Part shown: piece by piece, positions 54,770 through 63,434 of the stretch
Numbering within the stretch: position 1 is the first letter of the stretch
Layout of the letters: every line of letters begins with the position of its first letter
Translations under genes and position numbers: made by a program
Notes under the pieces: model-generated
Seen by the model: only the letters and a program-made list of their open reading frames with translations
Database searches by the model: none
Told to the model about the DNA's origin: nothing
Source: Calditrichota bacterium
Lineage (GTDB): Bacteria; Electryoneota; RPQS01
Reading direction: 5' to 3'
Assembly: GCA_020637445.1 (NCBI GenBank)
Contig: JACJVZ010000001.1
Location: forward strand, 992,001 to 1,056,000
Length of the DNA: 64,000 bases

Positions 54770-56286
54770 AAAAAATTATTTTGACCATATTAGACGGTTA
54801 CGGCCTTGCGCCGGACGGTCCCTACAACGCTGTCACTCGCGCAAACACTCCTTTCCTCGACCAAATGTGGAAGACGTCCCCGTCCGCAACTCTGATTACG
54901 TCCGGCGAAAACGTTGGTCTCCCCGCTGGACAAATGGGGAACAGCGAAGTAGGCCATTTGAATATCGGAGCAGGTCGCGTTGTCTATCAAGACATTACTC
55001 GTATCGATCTCTCGATCCGCAATCATGAGTTTCATCAGAATCCGGTTTTGCTGAGTCTGATTCGAGACCTGAAATCTCGCGGAGTCGCACTTCATCTGTT
55101 CGGCCTTGTAAGCGACGGTGGAGTGCATTCTTCACTAAATCATATCCGCGCCATCCTCGAAACATGTAAAGAAAACGAATTCACCAACGTCAATATTCAC
55201 GTGTTCACAGACGGTCGCGACACGCCTCCGCACAGCGGAAAAGACCACGTCAAAACTCTGGAAGGGTGGACACGCGAACTCAAAGTTGGCCGCATCGTGA
55301 CAGTTTCCGGCCGCTATTATGCAATGGACCGTGACAAACGTTGGGACAGGGTAAAGAAGGCCTATGATGCAATTTGTCTCGGACAAGGACTAACTGCGAA
55401 TTCCGCAGTCGAAGCAGTCGAGAACTCATACAAGTCGGATGTGACGGATGAATTCATCCTACCGACGGTCGTCGTAGCCGATGAGTCCGCCCGTCTGCAT
55501 TCGGGAGACAGTGTTCTCTTTTTCAATTTCCGTTCCGATCGCGCGCGCCAGTTGACCAACGCGCTCACGGACCCCGGTTTCGAAGAGTTTCCGTGTCCCG
55601 TCAAGGTATCAACCTATGTGACGATGACGCAATACCACGAAGCCTACAAGTTTCCCGTGCTGTTCCCGCCGCAGAAACTCACCAGCATTCTCGGCAAAGT
55701 TCTCAGCGAAAAGGGTCTAAAACAACTTCGCATCGCCGAAACGGAGAAATATCCGCACGTCACTTTCTTCTTTAATGGCGGAGATGATACGCCCTTTTCA
55801 GGCGAAGATCGCATTCTCGTGCAGTCTCCTAAGGTCGCAACCTACGACTTGCAGCCGGAAATGAGCCAGCCTGAAGTGACTGAAAAACTTTGTGCAGCCA
55901 TCAGAAGCAAGCAGTACGATTTCATTTGCATTAACTTTGCGAATTGTGACATGGTCGGGCACACGGGCGTACTGGAAGCCGCCATCAAAGCCGTCGAAGC
56001 GGTGGACAAAGGTGCGCAGGCAATGATAGACGCCGCCAAAGAGTCTGACTACGCGGTTCTCATCACAGCGGATCACGGCAACGCAGAGCAAATGTGGGAC
56101 GATAAAACAAATGGCCCGCACACGGCTCACACGACAAACCCGGTTCCCGTGGCCTTAGTGAACGCCGACCCGTCTTACAAACTTCGGCAGGGTGGACGAC
56201 TTGCCGACCTTGCTCCGACCGTCCTCGAGTACATCGGCTTGCCTCAGCCCAAAGAGATGACTGGTCAATCCTTGCTTGCCAAGTAG
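54766..56286 (+). CDS. gpmI: 2,3-bisphosphoglycerate-independent phosphoglycerate mutase
   Basis: The 506-residue enzyme interconverts 3- and 2-phosphoglycerate using two manganese ions. It has TILDGYGLAP (Asp10), the phosphoserine site QMGNSEVGHLNIGAG (Ser60), and metal sites in ADHGNAEQM near the C-terminus. The GTG start overlaps the selB stop by four bases. Length is normal. Confidence 0.97.
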   Translation: MKKIILTILDGYGLAPDGPYNAVTRANTPFLDQMWKTSPSATLITSGENVGLPAGQMGNSEVGHLNIGAGRVVYQDITRIDLSIRNHEFHQNPVLLSLIRDLKSRGVALHLFGLVSDGGVHSSLNHIRAILETCKENEFTNVNIHVFTDGRDTPPHSGKDHVKTLEGWTRELKVGRIVTVSGRYYAMDRDKRWDRVKKAYDAICLGQGLTANSAVEAVENSYKSDVTDEFILPTVVVADESARLHSGDSVLFFNFRSDRARQLTNALTDPGFEEFPCPVKVSTYVTMTQYHEAYKFPVLFPPQKLTSILGKVLSEKGLKQLRIAETEKYPHVTFFFNGGDDTPFSGEDRILVQSPKVATYDLQPEMSQPEVTEKLCAAIRSKQYDFICINFANCDMVGHTGVLEAAIKAVEAVDKGAQAMIDAAKESDYAVLITADHGNAEQMWDDKTNGPHTAHTTNPVPVALVNADPSYKLRQGGRLADLAPTVLEYIGLPQPKEMTGQSLLAK

Positions 56287-57446
56287 TGCACATTTTTGGA
56301 GAGCACAAAGCCGCCGTCGTAGCGGCACTCCTGATAGGACTTGTCTTACGTGTCGCGTTTCTGATTGAGACCCCTTTTAATCAACCTGAACAACCCGGCC
56401 GGCTGTCCGCCTACAATGACGAAGCAGCACATGTAGGCTTTACAAAACACATTCTCGAAACTGGATCGCTGCCACGGCACGCGGCTGCAATCACATCGGT
56501 CACGCACGGCGAATTACCGACCTTTGAGAATTACCAGTCTCCGCTCTATTACATCATTCACGCGTCCATCTGCAAAGCGCTAGAGATCAGTGAATCGAAA
56601 ACCGTGGCGCTCGTGGGACGTGCGCTCTCTCTCCTCTTTATGTTGCTTTTGTTTTTGGTCGGCATAAAGATTACGTCCGTTTTGGGCCGGGGGCTCGATG
56701 TCCGCACCACGTCTCTGTTTGCCGTATTTCTCGCTTTATCTGGGGTCTTTGTCAGGTTCTCAACACAAGCTGGAAATGAACTGCTTGCTTGGCTTGCCAT
56801 TGGTTGGATGACGTGGGCCTATCTCGAACATGAGCGTTACACGTCTGCGCGAAATTTGGCGTGGTTGATGATCGCGTTCATATTGGGGTTGTACATAAAG
56901 CTCTCTGTCTTGCTTGTATTCCCCTTAATAGTATTGGCCATTCGTCGTTGCCGTGCGACGTCGACGAGCCGCTCCCTTATTGGCGCAGCTTATTTAGTGA
57001 TTGGCGTCACTCCACTCGCGCTGTACAATTATTTCACGTTTGGCAGCGTGATTCCGCTCGCCGCAGGTTTCGGTGAGTCGTCGTTTCGCATTCCGGGCTT
57101 TGAGTCTTTGTTTTATGCCGCACGCTCGGCAGTTTTCCCATGGAGCGAACTTTGGCAACATTGGAAAGGCCTGCTTCTTTTTACACCCGCGCTCGCGGTT
57201 GTTGTGGGAGTAGTTTCAGGAATCTTTGCAAGCGTTCGCGATTCAAAATGGGCTCTTCCGATTTTCAGCGTTGTTCTCGCAGGCTATGTGTGGCTCAACT
57301 TTCGCTATAATCAGGCTGAAGCCCGCTATCTTTTTGCCGCTTGGCCCGCATTCCTAATCGGAATTGAACACTCCTTCGTCCGCCGCATGTCTCCGTGGCT
57401 GCTGGCGGCGGTATTACTAATCCCTTACACACTCTTTGTCTTCTAA
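56286..57446 (+). CDS. GT39-like membrane glycosyltransferase
   Basis: The 386-residue protein has nine or more membrane helices and the first-loop acidic motif AYNDEAAHVGF, typical of GT39/ArnT-like enzymes that use polyprenyl-phosphate sugars. LPTFENYQSPLYYIIH follows, as in that family. The start is GTG, sharing one base with the gpmI stop region. It may add sugars to lipid A, glycolipid or protein; the substrate is unknown. Confidence 0.7.
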   Translation: MHIFGEHKAAVVAALLIGLVLRVAFLIETPFNQPEQPGRLSAYNDEAAHVGFTKHILETGSLPRHAAAITSVTHGELPTFENYQSPLYYIIHASICKALEISESKTVALVGRALSLLFMLLLFLVGIKITSVLGRGLDVRTTSLFAVFLALSGVFVRFSTQAGNELLAWLAIGWMTWAYLEHERYTSARNLAWLMIAFILGLYIKLSVLLVFPLIVLAIRRCRATSTSRSLIGAAYLVIGVTPLALYNYFTFGSVIPLAAGFGESSFRIPGFESLFYAARSAVFPWSELWQHWKGLLLFTPALAVVVGVVSGIFASVRDSKWALPIFSVVLAGYVWLNFRYNQAEARYLFAAWPAFLIGIEHSFVRRMSPWLLAAVLLIPYTLFVF

Positions 57447-58911
57447 CGGCGTCTCTCACAAACTTCGCTCGCTGACAAAAGAGTCGGTCGTTTACGGACT
57501 CGCGCATGTCCTGACTCGGTCCGTGACGTTCTTGCTGCTCCCGTATTACAGTCACAAAATGACGGCGGGAGACTACGGCGAACTCTCACTCTATTATCTC
57601 TTTTTGGCAATCGTCCAAACGTTTTATTTTTACGGTTTGGACATTTCGTATCTCCGGTTCTACAATCTGTCAGACCACGGCAAAACGAAAAGCCAAATAT
57701 CGGGTAACGTACTACTAACGACTCTCGTCTCTTCGCTCGGCCTGAGCCTTTTGCTTGCAGTCTTTCATCGGGGCATTGGTTCGATTCTAATTTTCAATCC
57801 CCTTGATCCTTCAAGCGTGCCTACGAATGTCCTGATTTGTATTGGCATTCTGTTCTTTGACACTGTCAGCGCCTTTCCATTCCTAAAATTGCGAAGCGAC
57901 AACCGTCCGATGTCCTTCGCGACTCAGAAACTGATTAACGTTTTAATCAACGTTGGGCTGAACGTTTGGCTCATCGGCGGTTTGAACATGGGCGTGCGCG
58001 GCGTACTCTGGGCAAATCTGATCGCAAGCGTGGTCACGACGCTGCTGCTTCTCCCCGGAATTCTGCGTACCTGTGAATTCAAATTTGACAAACAGCTATT
58101 GCGCGACATGCTGCTCTTCGGTTTGCCTAACATCCCGACTTACTTGTTCGTCATGATTGTCGAGCTTGCAGACCGCAAAGCACTGGAGATTTTCAGAGGC
58201 GTCGACGAAGCGGGACTCTATTCCGCCGGATACAAACTCGGAATGTTCATGGGCGTGGTCAATGCCGCATTTCGCTTTGCGTGGCAGCCATTCTTCCTGA
58301 AACATGCCAACGACGAGCATGCTCCGACGCTCTTTTCCAAGACGATGACATATTATGTCCTCGTATCGACCGCGCTATTAGTTTGGCTTAGCCTCTTCGT
58401 CCCGCCGCTTGTGATGACCGATTTGCCGGTCGTCGGCAATGTGATTGCGCCCGCGTTTTGGGCAGGCCTAAGCGTTTTCCCGATTATTCTTGCCGCGCAT
58501 ATTTTCGACGGAATTTACGCGAACTTGATGGTTGGAATCTATCTTAAGAAAGCCACACGAAAACTGCCCGCGGTCACAGGCGCGGCCGCAGTCTTTACGA
58601 TTGTCGCAAATATCTTGTTGATCCCTAAGTTCGGAATGATGGCCGCCGCATGGATTACATTGGTGGCATTCGTGATTCAGGCCGGATTGCTGTATCTCAC
58701 GGCGAACAAAATCTATCCGATTCGTTATGAATGGAATCGGATTCTCTTGTTGTTCGTTTTGTCCGGAGGAATAACTACGATCGCCGCAGAGCTCCCGTTG
58801 ACGGTTTCGCTTCGATTCGCGCTTGCCGTCGCATTTCCGGTGCTACTCGTTCTTTTTAAGTTCTTCCCTGAAAACGAACTTCGTTCAATAAAGAGTCTCA
58901 TTCGCGGATGA
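57436..58911 (+). CDS. Polysaccharide/lipid-linked oligosaccharide flippase (MOP superfamily)
   Basis: The 491-residue protein has 12-14 membrane helices, with the usual opening KESVVYGLAHVLTRSVTFLLLPYYSHKMTAGDYG (split here: the segment spans residues 15-48). It resembles Wzx/RfbX-type flippases that carry undecaprenyl-linked sugars across the membrane. The start is TTG, 11 bases inside the previous gene. Glycosyltransferases on both sides support a surface-glycan role. Confidence 0.85.
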   Translation: MSSNGVSHKLRSLTKESVVYGLAHVLTRSVTFLLLPYYSHKMTAGDYGELSLYYLFLAIVQTFYFYGLDISYLRFYNLSDHGKTKSQISGNVLLTTLVSSLGLSLLLAVFHRGIGSILIFNPLDPSSVPTNVLICIGILFFDTVSAFPFLKLRSDNRPMSFATQKLINVLINVGLNVWLIGGLNMGVRGVLWANLIASVVTTLLLLPGILRTCEFKFDKQLLRDMLLFGLPNIPTYLFVMIVELADRKALEIFRGVDEAGLYSAGYKLGMFMGVVNAAFRFAWQPFFLKHANDEHAPTLFSKTMTYYVLVSTALLVWLSLFVPPLVMTDLPVVGNVIAPAFWAGLSVFPIILAAHIFDGIYANLMVGIYLKKATRKLPAVTGAAAVFTIVANILLIPKFGMMAAAWITLVAFVIQAGLLYLTANKIYPIRYEWNRILLLFVLSGGITTIAAELPLTVSLRFALAVAFPVLLVLFKFFPENELRSIKSLIRG

Positions 58912-59987
58912 AGATTCTCTATGTCGCACCGGAGCATGTTTCCGGAACGTTGACTCTTTTCAAACAAGAGCACGAACGCCGTGGCGATGTTTGCAGGTTC
59001 GTGACGTTCTGGCATAGCCGCTGGGATTTCCCGGATGATATCTGTCTCAATCTCCGCGGCATGCCCAATCGCTCTTGGGTACGTGCAATTCGTCGCAGTG
59101 TAGCGCACGACCCGTACAATACCCCGTCCCGCATCGTCGCAGGCAAACTACCCGTCTGGAATCCGAACCCACTTGTTCGCGCGATGTTTTCTTTGCGAGA
59201 CGAGTACAATTGGCGCAAGATCCGCATCGCGATAAAGCAGCACGACCTCCTGCACTATGACGTCTTGCACCTCGACGGCGGCGCCGATTTCACGCGGGAT
59301 GCGCGCTTCGCCCGCGCCTTCAAAAAGAAGAACAAAGGTGTCGTCGCCTACTTCCATGGATCAGACCTTCGCTCGCGCGGTTACATTCCGGCCGTCGACG
59401 ACATTACGGATATTCGTTTTACTCCCGAATGGGACTTGGCCGTTCTTGACGACCGCATACAGTATTCATATTTACCCGTCGACCTGAGCAAATTTGAGTA
59501 CCGGCCATATGCTCCATCCAAACCGATTCGTGTCGGCCATGCCGCGCGCAACCCGCTCAAAGGCACCGCAGCCGCCGTTTCCGCAATAAGAGAACTTTCG
59601 AAATCGCATGCTGTTGAACTTGTCTTGATTAAAGACATGTCGTACACAGATGCACGCGCGGCCAAACGGACCTGCGACGTCTTCGTCGACCAGTTAACCA
59701 ATCATGGCGGCTGGGGGTACGGTATGAGTGGAGTGGAAGCGCTTGCAATGGGCATTCCCGTCATCACAAATATCCCCGAACCGATGCGCCCCTTGATCGG
59801 CGAGCATCCGTTTATTCAAGCGGACGAAGCAAGCATCGCTGAAGTCTTGCGACAATGCATGGACGAACCATCTCGAATGTCGCTGCTTTCCGAGCAGGGC
59901 CGTGACTGGGTGATGCGGCGGCACTCGATCACAAGCGTCGCCGATCAACTCTATGACCACTACCGCAAATTTGGTTGGACGAAGTAG
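58908..59987 (+). CDS. GT4-like glycosyltransferase
   Basis: The 359-residue enzyme has a GT-B fold: MKILYVAPEHVSGT at the start, the HGSDLRSRG linker segment, VGHAARNPLKGT, and GYGMSGVEALAMGIPVITN near residue 270, in the place of the EX7E motif of GT4. It is cytoplasmic and should add one sugar. The ATG overlaps the flippase stop by four bases. Confidence 0.8.
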   Translation: MKILYVAPEHVSGTLTLFKQEHERRGDVCRFVTFWHSRWDFPDDICLNLRGMPNRSWVRAIRRSVAHDPYNTPSRIVAGKLPVWNPNPLVRAMFSLRDEYNWRKIRIAIKQHDLLHYDVLHLDGGADFTRDARFARAFKKKNKGVVAYFHGSDLRSRGYIPAVDDITDIRFTPEWDLAVLDDRIQYSYLPVDLSKFEYRPYAPSKPIRVGHAARNPLKGTAAAVSAIRELSKSHAVELVLIKDMSYTDARAAKRTCDVFVDQLTNHGGWGYGMSGVEALAMGIPVITNIPEPMRPLIGEHPFIQADEASIAEVLRQCMDEPSRMSLLSEQGRDWVMRRHSITSVADQLYDHYRKFGWTK

Positions 59988-60919
59988 TGACCGCCAGCGT
60001 CGTCGTAATTAGCTTTAATCAGAGACTATTCATCGAGCGCTTGGCAACACAATTGCTCGATCAGGACTACGCGGCAGACGACTACGAAATCGTTGTCGTT
60101 GAATGCGCCTCTTCGGATGATACGATTGAATGGCTCCGGTCGAAAAGCGATTCGCGTCTGAACCCGCTCTATCTCACGGAACAATGCAATCGTTCACAAG
60201 GCCGCAACCAAGGCATTCGCGCGGCCCGCGGTGATATTATCATCATGATTGACGGTGACCACACGGTAAGTAAGAACTTCGTGTCGGCACACGTCGAAGC
60301 CCACAAAAGAGGGAAATGTGCAATCGTCGGGAAATCCGATTTTGCTCCAAATCCGAATTTCAAAGCGATCAACGACTATTTAAACAATGGCGGTGCGGCG
60401 AAATTCCCAGCCAGCACGCCGCTGCCGGGTCGTTACTTTCTGACAAGAAACTGTTCTGTCCCAAAACAAGTCCTGCTGGAAATCGGTCTGTTCGACGAAA
60501 CTTTTGACCGTTGGGGCGGGGAAGACCTCGATCTTGGAGTTCGTCTCGAGCAAGCGGGAATACCGATCTACGGCGATAATTCTTCCCTTGCACTTCACCA
60601 TCATTTTCGTACAATTGATGAAGTTCTTAGTATCGTTCGGTTGTATGGAGAAGGCAGCGTGCCGCGCTTGGTCGAAAAGCACCCGCAACTTTTCCGAGAA
60701 CTAAATCTCGACAGACTTTTCAACAACCCCTACGAAGTAAACCGCTTCGGCGCGGCCGAAAGATTCGTCAATCGATTGCTCTGTTCCGCTCCTGTGTTCC
60801 AGATAGTCCGCGCCTACGCGAACATAAAGTCTCGTAGCACAGTTCCCAGATTTGTGTTTGACTACTTGCATCTCAGGCAATATGCGGCTGGCTACCGTCA
60901 GTCGCAGAAAAACAAATAA
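59987..60919 (+). CDS. GT2-family glycosyltransferase
   Basis: The 310-residue enzyme has the GT-A domain: SVVVISFNQRLFIERL, VVVECASSDDT, and MIDGDHTV (DxD-type). The C-terminal half carries FDERTF-like FDETFDRWGGEDLDLGVRL, the catalytic ED region as in GT2 chondroitin/galactosyl-type enzymes. No membrane helix. The GTG at 59987 overlaps the stop of the previous gene; a TTG at 59975 is less likely. Confidence 0.8.
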   Translation: MTASVVVISFNQRLFIERLATQLLDQDYAADDYEIVVVECASSDDTIEWLRSKSDSRLNPLYLTEQCNRSQGRNQGIRAARGDIIIMIDGDHTVSKNFVSAHVEAHKRGKCAIVGKSDFAPNPNFKAINDYLNNGGAAKFPASTPLPGRYFLTRNCSVPKQVLLEIGLFDETFDRWGGEDLDLGVRLEQAGIPIYGDNSSLALHHHFRTIDEVLSIVRLYGEGSVPRLVEKHPQLFRELNLDRLFNNPYEVNRFGAAERFVNRLLCSAPVFQIVRAYANIKSRSTVPRFVFDYLHLRQYAAGYRQSQKNK

Positions 60920-60923
60920 AAGT

Positions 60924-61811
60924 ATGCCGACAATTATTGATGGAAAGGCGGTCGCCGCCGGACTTCAAGCCAACCTAAAGAATAAAATCGCGAAATTTAT
61001 CACCGAAACCGGAATAACTCCCGGTCTTGCCGTCGTATTGGTGGGTGACGATCCTGCGTCTGCGGTATATGTGAAATCGAAAGGCAAAGCGTGCGAACGA
61101 CTCGGTATGTTTTCCGAAACTCTCAGGTTTCCCGCTGACACGTCGCGCGAAGAAACCCTCGCAACAATCGAAAAACTGAATCGCGACAGCCGCATTCATG
61201 GCATCCTCGTCCAGCTTCCGCTACCCAATCACCTTGATCCGGACGAAGTCATTGATGCGATCGATCCGAGAAAAGATGTGGACGGATTGCATCCCGCGAG
61301 CGCGGGTCTGCTCGCACTCGGTAGGCCGCGTTTTGTACCGTGCACTCCGGCTGGCATCATAGAGCTCCTTCGCGCAAGCGAAGTGGACGTCAAAGGCAAA
61401 CATGCCGTCGTCTTGGGACGCTCCAATCTCGTCGGCCGTCCGATTGCCACATTGCTTTCGACCAAAGGAGAAATGGGCGATGCAACAGTCACGATTTGTC
61501 ATTCGCGCAGCCGCGATCTCGCATCGATTACGCGAACAGCCGATGTTCTGGTCGTTGCTATTGGACAACCGAATTTTGTTACTCGCGACATGGTCAAACC
61601 CGGCGCGGTCGTAATTGATGTCGGAATTCATCGCCTGCCCGAATCCGAGGGCGGCGGCCTCTGCGGCGATGTACAGTATGATCAAGTTGCCGATATCACA
61701 TCCGCTATCACACCCGTTCCCGGCGGCGTCGGTCCGATGACGATTACACTTTTGATGAGCAATACACTAAAAGCCGCCATGCTGTTTTCCAATCTGAAAA
61801 CACATGCCTGA
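60924..61811 (+). CDS. folD: Methylenetetrahydrofolate dehydrogenase/cyclohydrolase
   Basis: The 295-residue bifunctional enzyme makes 10-formyl-tetrahydrofolate. Tyr49 and Lys53 (YVKSK) are the active-site pair, followed by GILVQLPLP and PRKDVDGLHP. The NADP-binding part has VLGRSNLVGRP and the C-terminal PVPGGVGPMT. I chose the ATG at 60924; the frame is open upstream but without family sequence. It overlaps mpl by eight bases. Confidence 0.97.
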   Translation: MPTIIDGKAVAAGLQANLKNKIAKFITETGITPGLAVVLVGDDPASAVYVKSKGKACERLGMFSETLRFPADTSREETLATIEKLNRDSRIHGILVQLPLPNHLDPDEVIDAIDPRKDVDGLHPASAGLLALGRPRFVPCTPAGIIELLRASEVDVKGKHAVVLGRSNLVGRPIATLLSTKGEMGDATVTICHSRSRDLASITRTADVLVVAIGQPNFVTRDMVKPGAVVIDVGIHRLPESEGGGLCGDVQYDQVADITSAITPVPGGVGPMTITLLMSNTLKAAMLFSNLKTHA

Positions 61812-63207
61812 AACGCGGAGTGTATATTTGATGGGAATCGGCGGCATCGCGATGGCGAACGTCGCGGTTCTCTTACGCTCGGCGGGTTACGACGTAACGG
61901 GCTCCGATCAAGGCATCTACGAACCCGCCGCATCGCTTCTGCGCCGTGCGGGAATCGCAGCAAAAACTCCCTATTCCGAAAACAATCTTCCGCTCGACGA
62001 CAACACGGTTGTTATTGTTGGCAACGTTCACTCGCGCGGTCATATTGAAGTCGAAGAAGCGCTTCGCCGCAATTTAAGACTCGAGTCTTTTCCCGGTTTT
62101 CTGCGCAGATCAGTGATGGCAAACAAACGTCGCGTAGTCATTGCCGGCACTCATGGCAAAAGCACGACGTCCGCCTGCGCCGCGCATTTGCTCATCACGC
62201 TTAATCGCAATCCCGGCTATCTGATCGGAGCGGATCCCGTGAACATGGAGTTCGGAGGACACCATGGCAGCGGATCAGAATTTGTAATCGAAGGCGATGA
62301 ATACGACAGCGCGTTTTTTGACAAACGTTCCAAGTTTCTCGACTATTTTCCGCACGTTCTGATTCTCGGTCGGGTTGAGCACGACCATCTCGACATTTTC
62401 CCGACACTCGAAGAAATGCTAATCTCGTTTCGCCGGCTTGTGGCTCAGCTGCCTGCAAACGGAACTTTGGTGGTCGCAGCAGACAGCCCCCTCGCGCTCG
62501 AATTAGCCTCAAAGTCGCCTTGTCCGGTTGTGAAAGTCTCGGATAAATCTGACAGCGATTACTTTATTGACGAGAAGACACTTCGCGGGCCCGACGGAAC
62601 ATCCTATCCGGATTTCGCACCCGGTGTCATCGGTGCGCACAACCGTCTGAACGTCGCCATGGCTATTGCCGGTATCGAGTCGCTCGATATTCCCGTTGCT
62701 GATGTCGTTCATGCCGCATCCTCATTTCGCGGCATCAAGCGCCGACTCGAGTTACTCTTTTCTTCAAACGAACTTATCGTTTATGATGATTTCGCGCATC
62801 ACCCGACGGCCATCGCTGCCGCTGTCGATGCCGTTCGCGCAGAGCATCCGGATCGCGAGGTCGTCGCAGTCTTCGAACCTCGCAGCAACACCGCCGTTCG
62901 CAACAAGTACCAGGACGAGTTCCGCGAAGCGCTTGCCCACTCCCATGTGGCAATTATCGGTACGGTGCACCGCAAAGACAAGATTCCCAAACCCGACGTC
63001 GTCGATACGGACCGGATGGTTGGCGAGTTAAGAACCCAAGGAGTTCAAGCGTACGCACTTGAAAATTGCGACATCCCTGAGTACCTTTTGAACGGTCTCC
63101 CCAAATCCGACCGCCGCGTCATTCTCTTTATGAGCAACGGCAGCTTTGGCGGAGCGGCCGCGGAATTCCTCGGCAAATTGTCGCACAAAAATACGATCAC
63201 GGCCTAA
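61804..63207 (+). CDS. mpl: UDP-N-acetylmuramate:tripeptide ligase Mpl
   Basis: Mpl recycles peptidoglycan by joining the tripeptide L-Ala-D-Glu-mDAP to UDP-MurNAc. The 467-residue product has a Rossmann motif MGIGGIAM (10-17), the ATP loop GTHGKSTTSA (Lys119) and EFVIEGDEYDSAFFDKRSKF, which is the Mpl signature and differs from MurC. It ends eight bases before tRNA-Sec. Confidence 0.93.
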   Translation: MPETRSVYLMGIGGIAMANVAVLLRSAGYDVTGSDQGIYEPAASLLRRAGIAAKTPYSENNLPLDDNTVVIVGNVHSRGHIEVEEALRRNLRLESFPGFLRRSVMANKRRVVIAGTHGKSTTSACAAHLLITLNRNPGYLIGADPVNMEFGGHHGSGSEFVIEGDEYDSAFFDKRSKFLDYFPHVLILGRVEHDHLDIFPTLEEMLISFRRLVAQLPANGTLVVAADSPLALELASKSPCPVVKVSDKSDSDYFIDEKTLRGPDGTSYPDFAPGVIGAHNRLNVAMAIAGIESLDIPVADVVHAASSFRGIKRRLELLFSSNELIVYDDFAHHPTAIAAAVDAVRAEHPDREVVAVFEPRSNTAVRNKYQDEFREALAHSHVAIIGTVHRKDKIPKPDVVDTDRMVGELRTQGVQAYALENCDIPEYLLNGLPKSDRRVILFMSNGSFGGAAAEFLGKLSHKNTITA

Positions 63208-63215
63208 CTCGCCGT

Positions 63216-63311
63216 GGGGACGGATGGGGCACTGGTGGCTCCCGCGGTCTTCAAAACCGTTTGCGTCCATGTAACACATGGATGGCTGGGTTCGATTCCC
63301 AGACGTTCCCG
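63216..63311 (+). tRNA. selC: tRNA-Sec (anticodon TCA)
   Basis: The 96-base tRNA has the long acceptor arm and long variable arm of bacterial selC. Acceptor GGGGACG/CGTTCCC (7 pairs with one G-T and an eighth G-A mismatch), anticodon loop CTTCAAA with TCA, a 9-pair variable arm (64-72 with 76-84 of 63200) with loop AAC, and T arm CTGGG/CCCAG around TTCGATT. The 3' end encodes only G-C-A, so CCA must be completed. It is eight bases after mpl and has no promoter of its own that I can see, so it is probably processed from the mpl transcript. Confidence 0.96.
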
Positions 63312-63352
63312 CAAAGCCCAATTCCCACGGGCATCACTGGAAATTCATCGTC

Positions 63353-63381
63353 TTGACATTTCAGTCTAACTTGGTTAGCTT
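63353..63381 (+). promoter_or_regulatory. Promoter of PEP carboxykinase
   Basis: TTGACA (63353-63358), a perfect -35 box, is 17 bases from TAGCTT (63376-63381). The start would be near 63388, giving a leader of about 47 bases. No clear terminator separates tRNA-Sec from this promoter. Confidence 0.65.
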
Positions 63382-63434
63382 CTATAGGGAATAACCTACT
63401 ATTCAAAACTATTCTACTGTTTACGAGGAATTTA

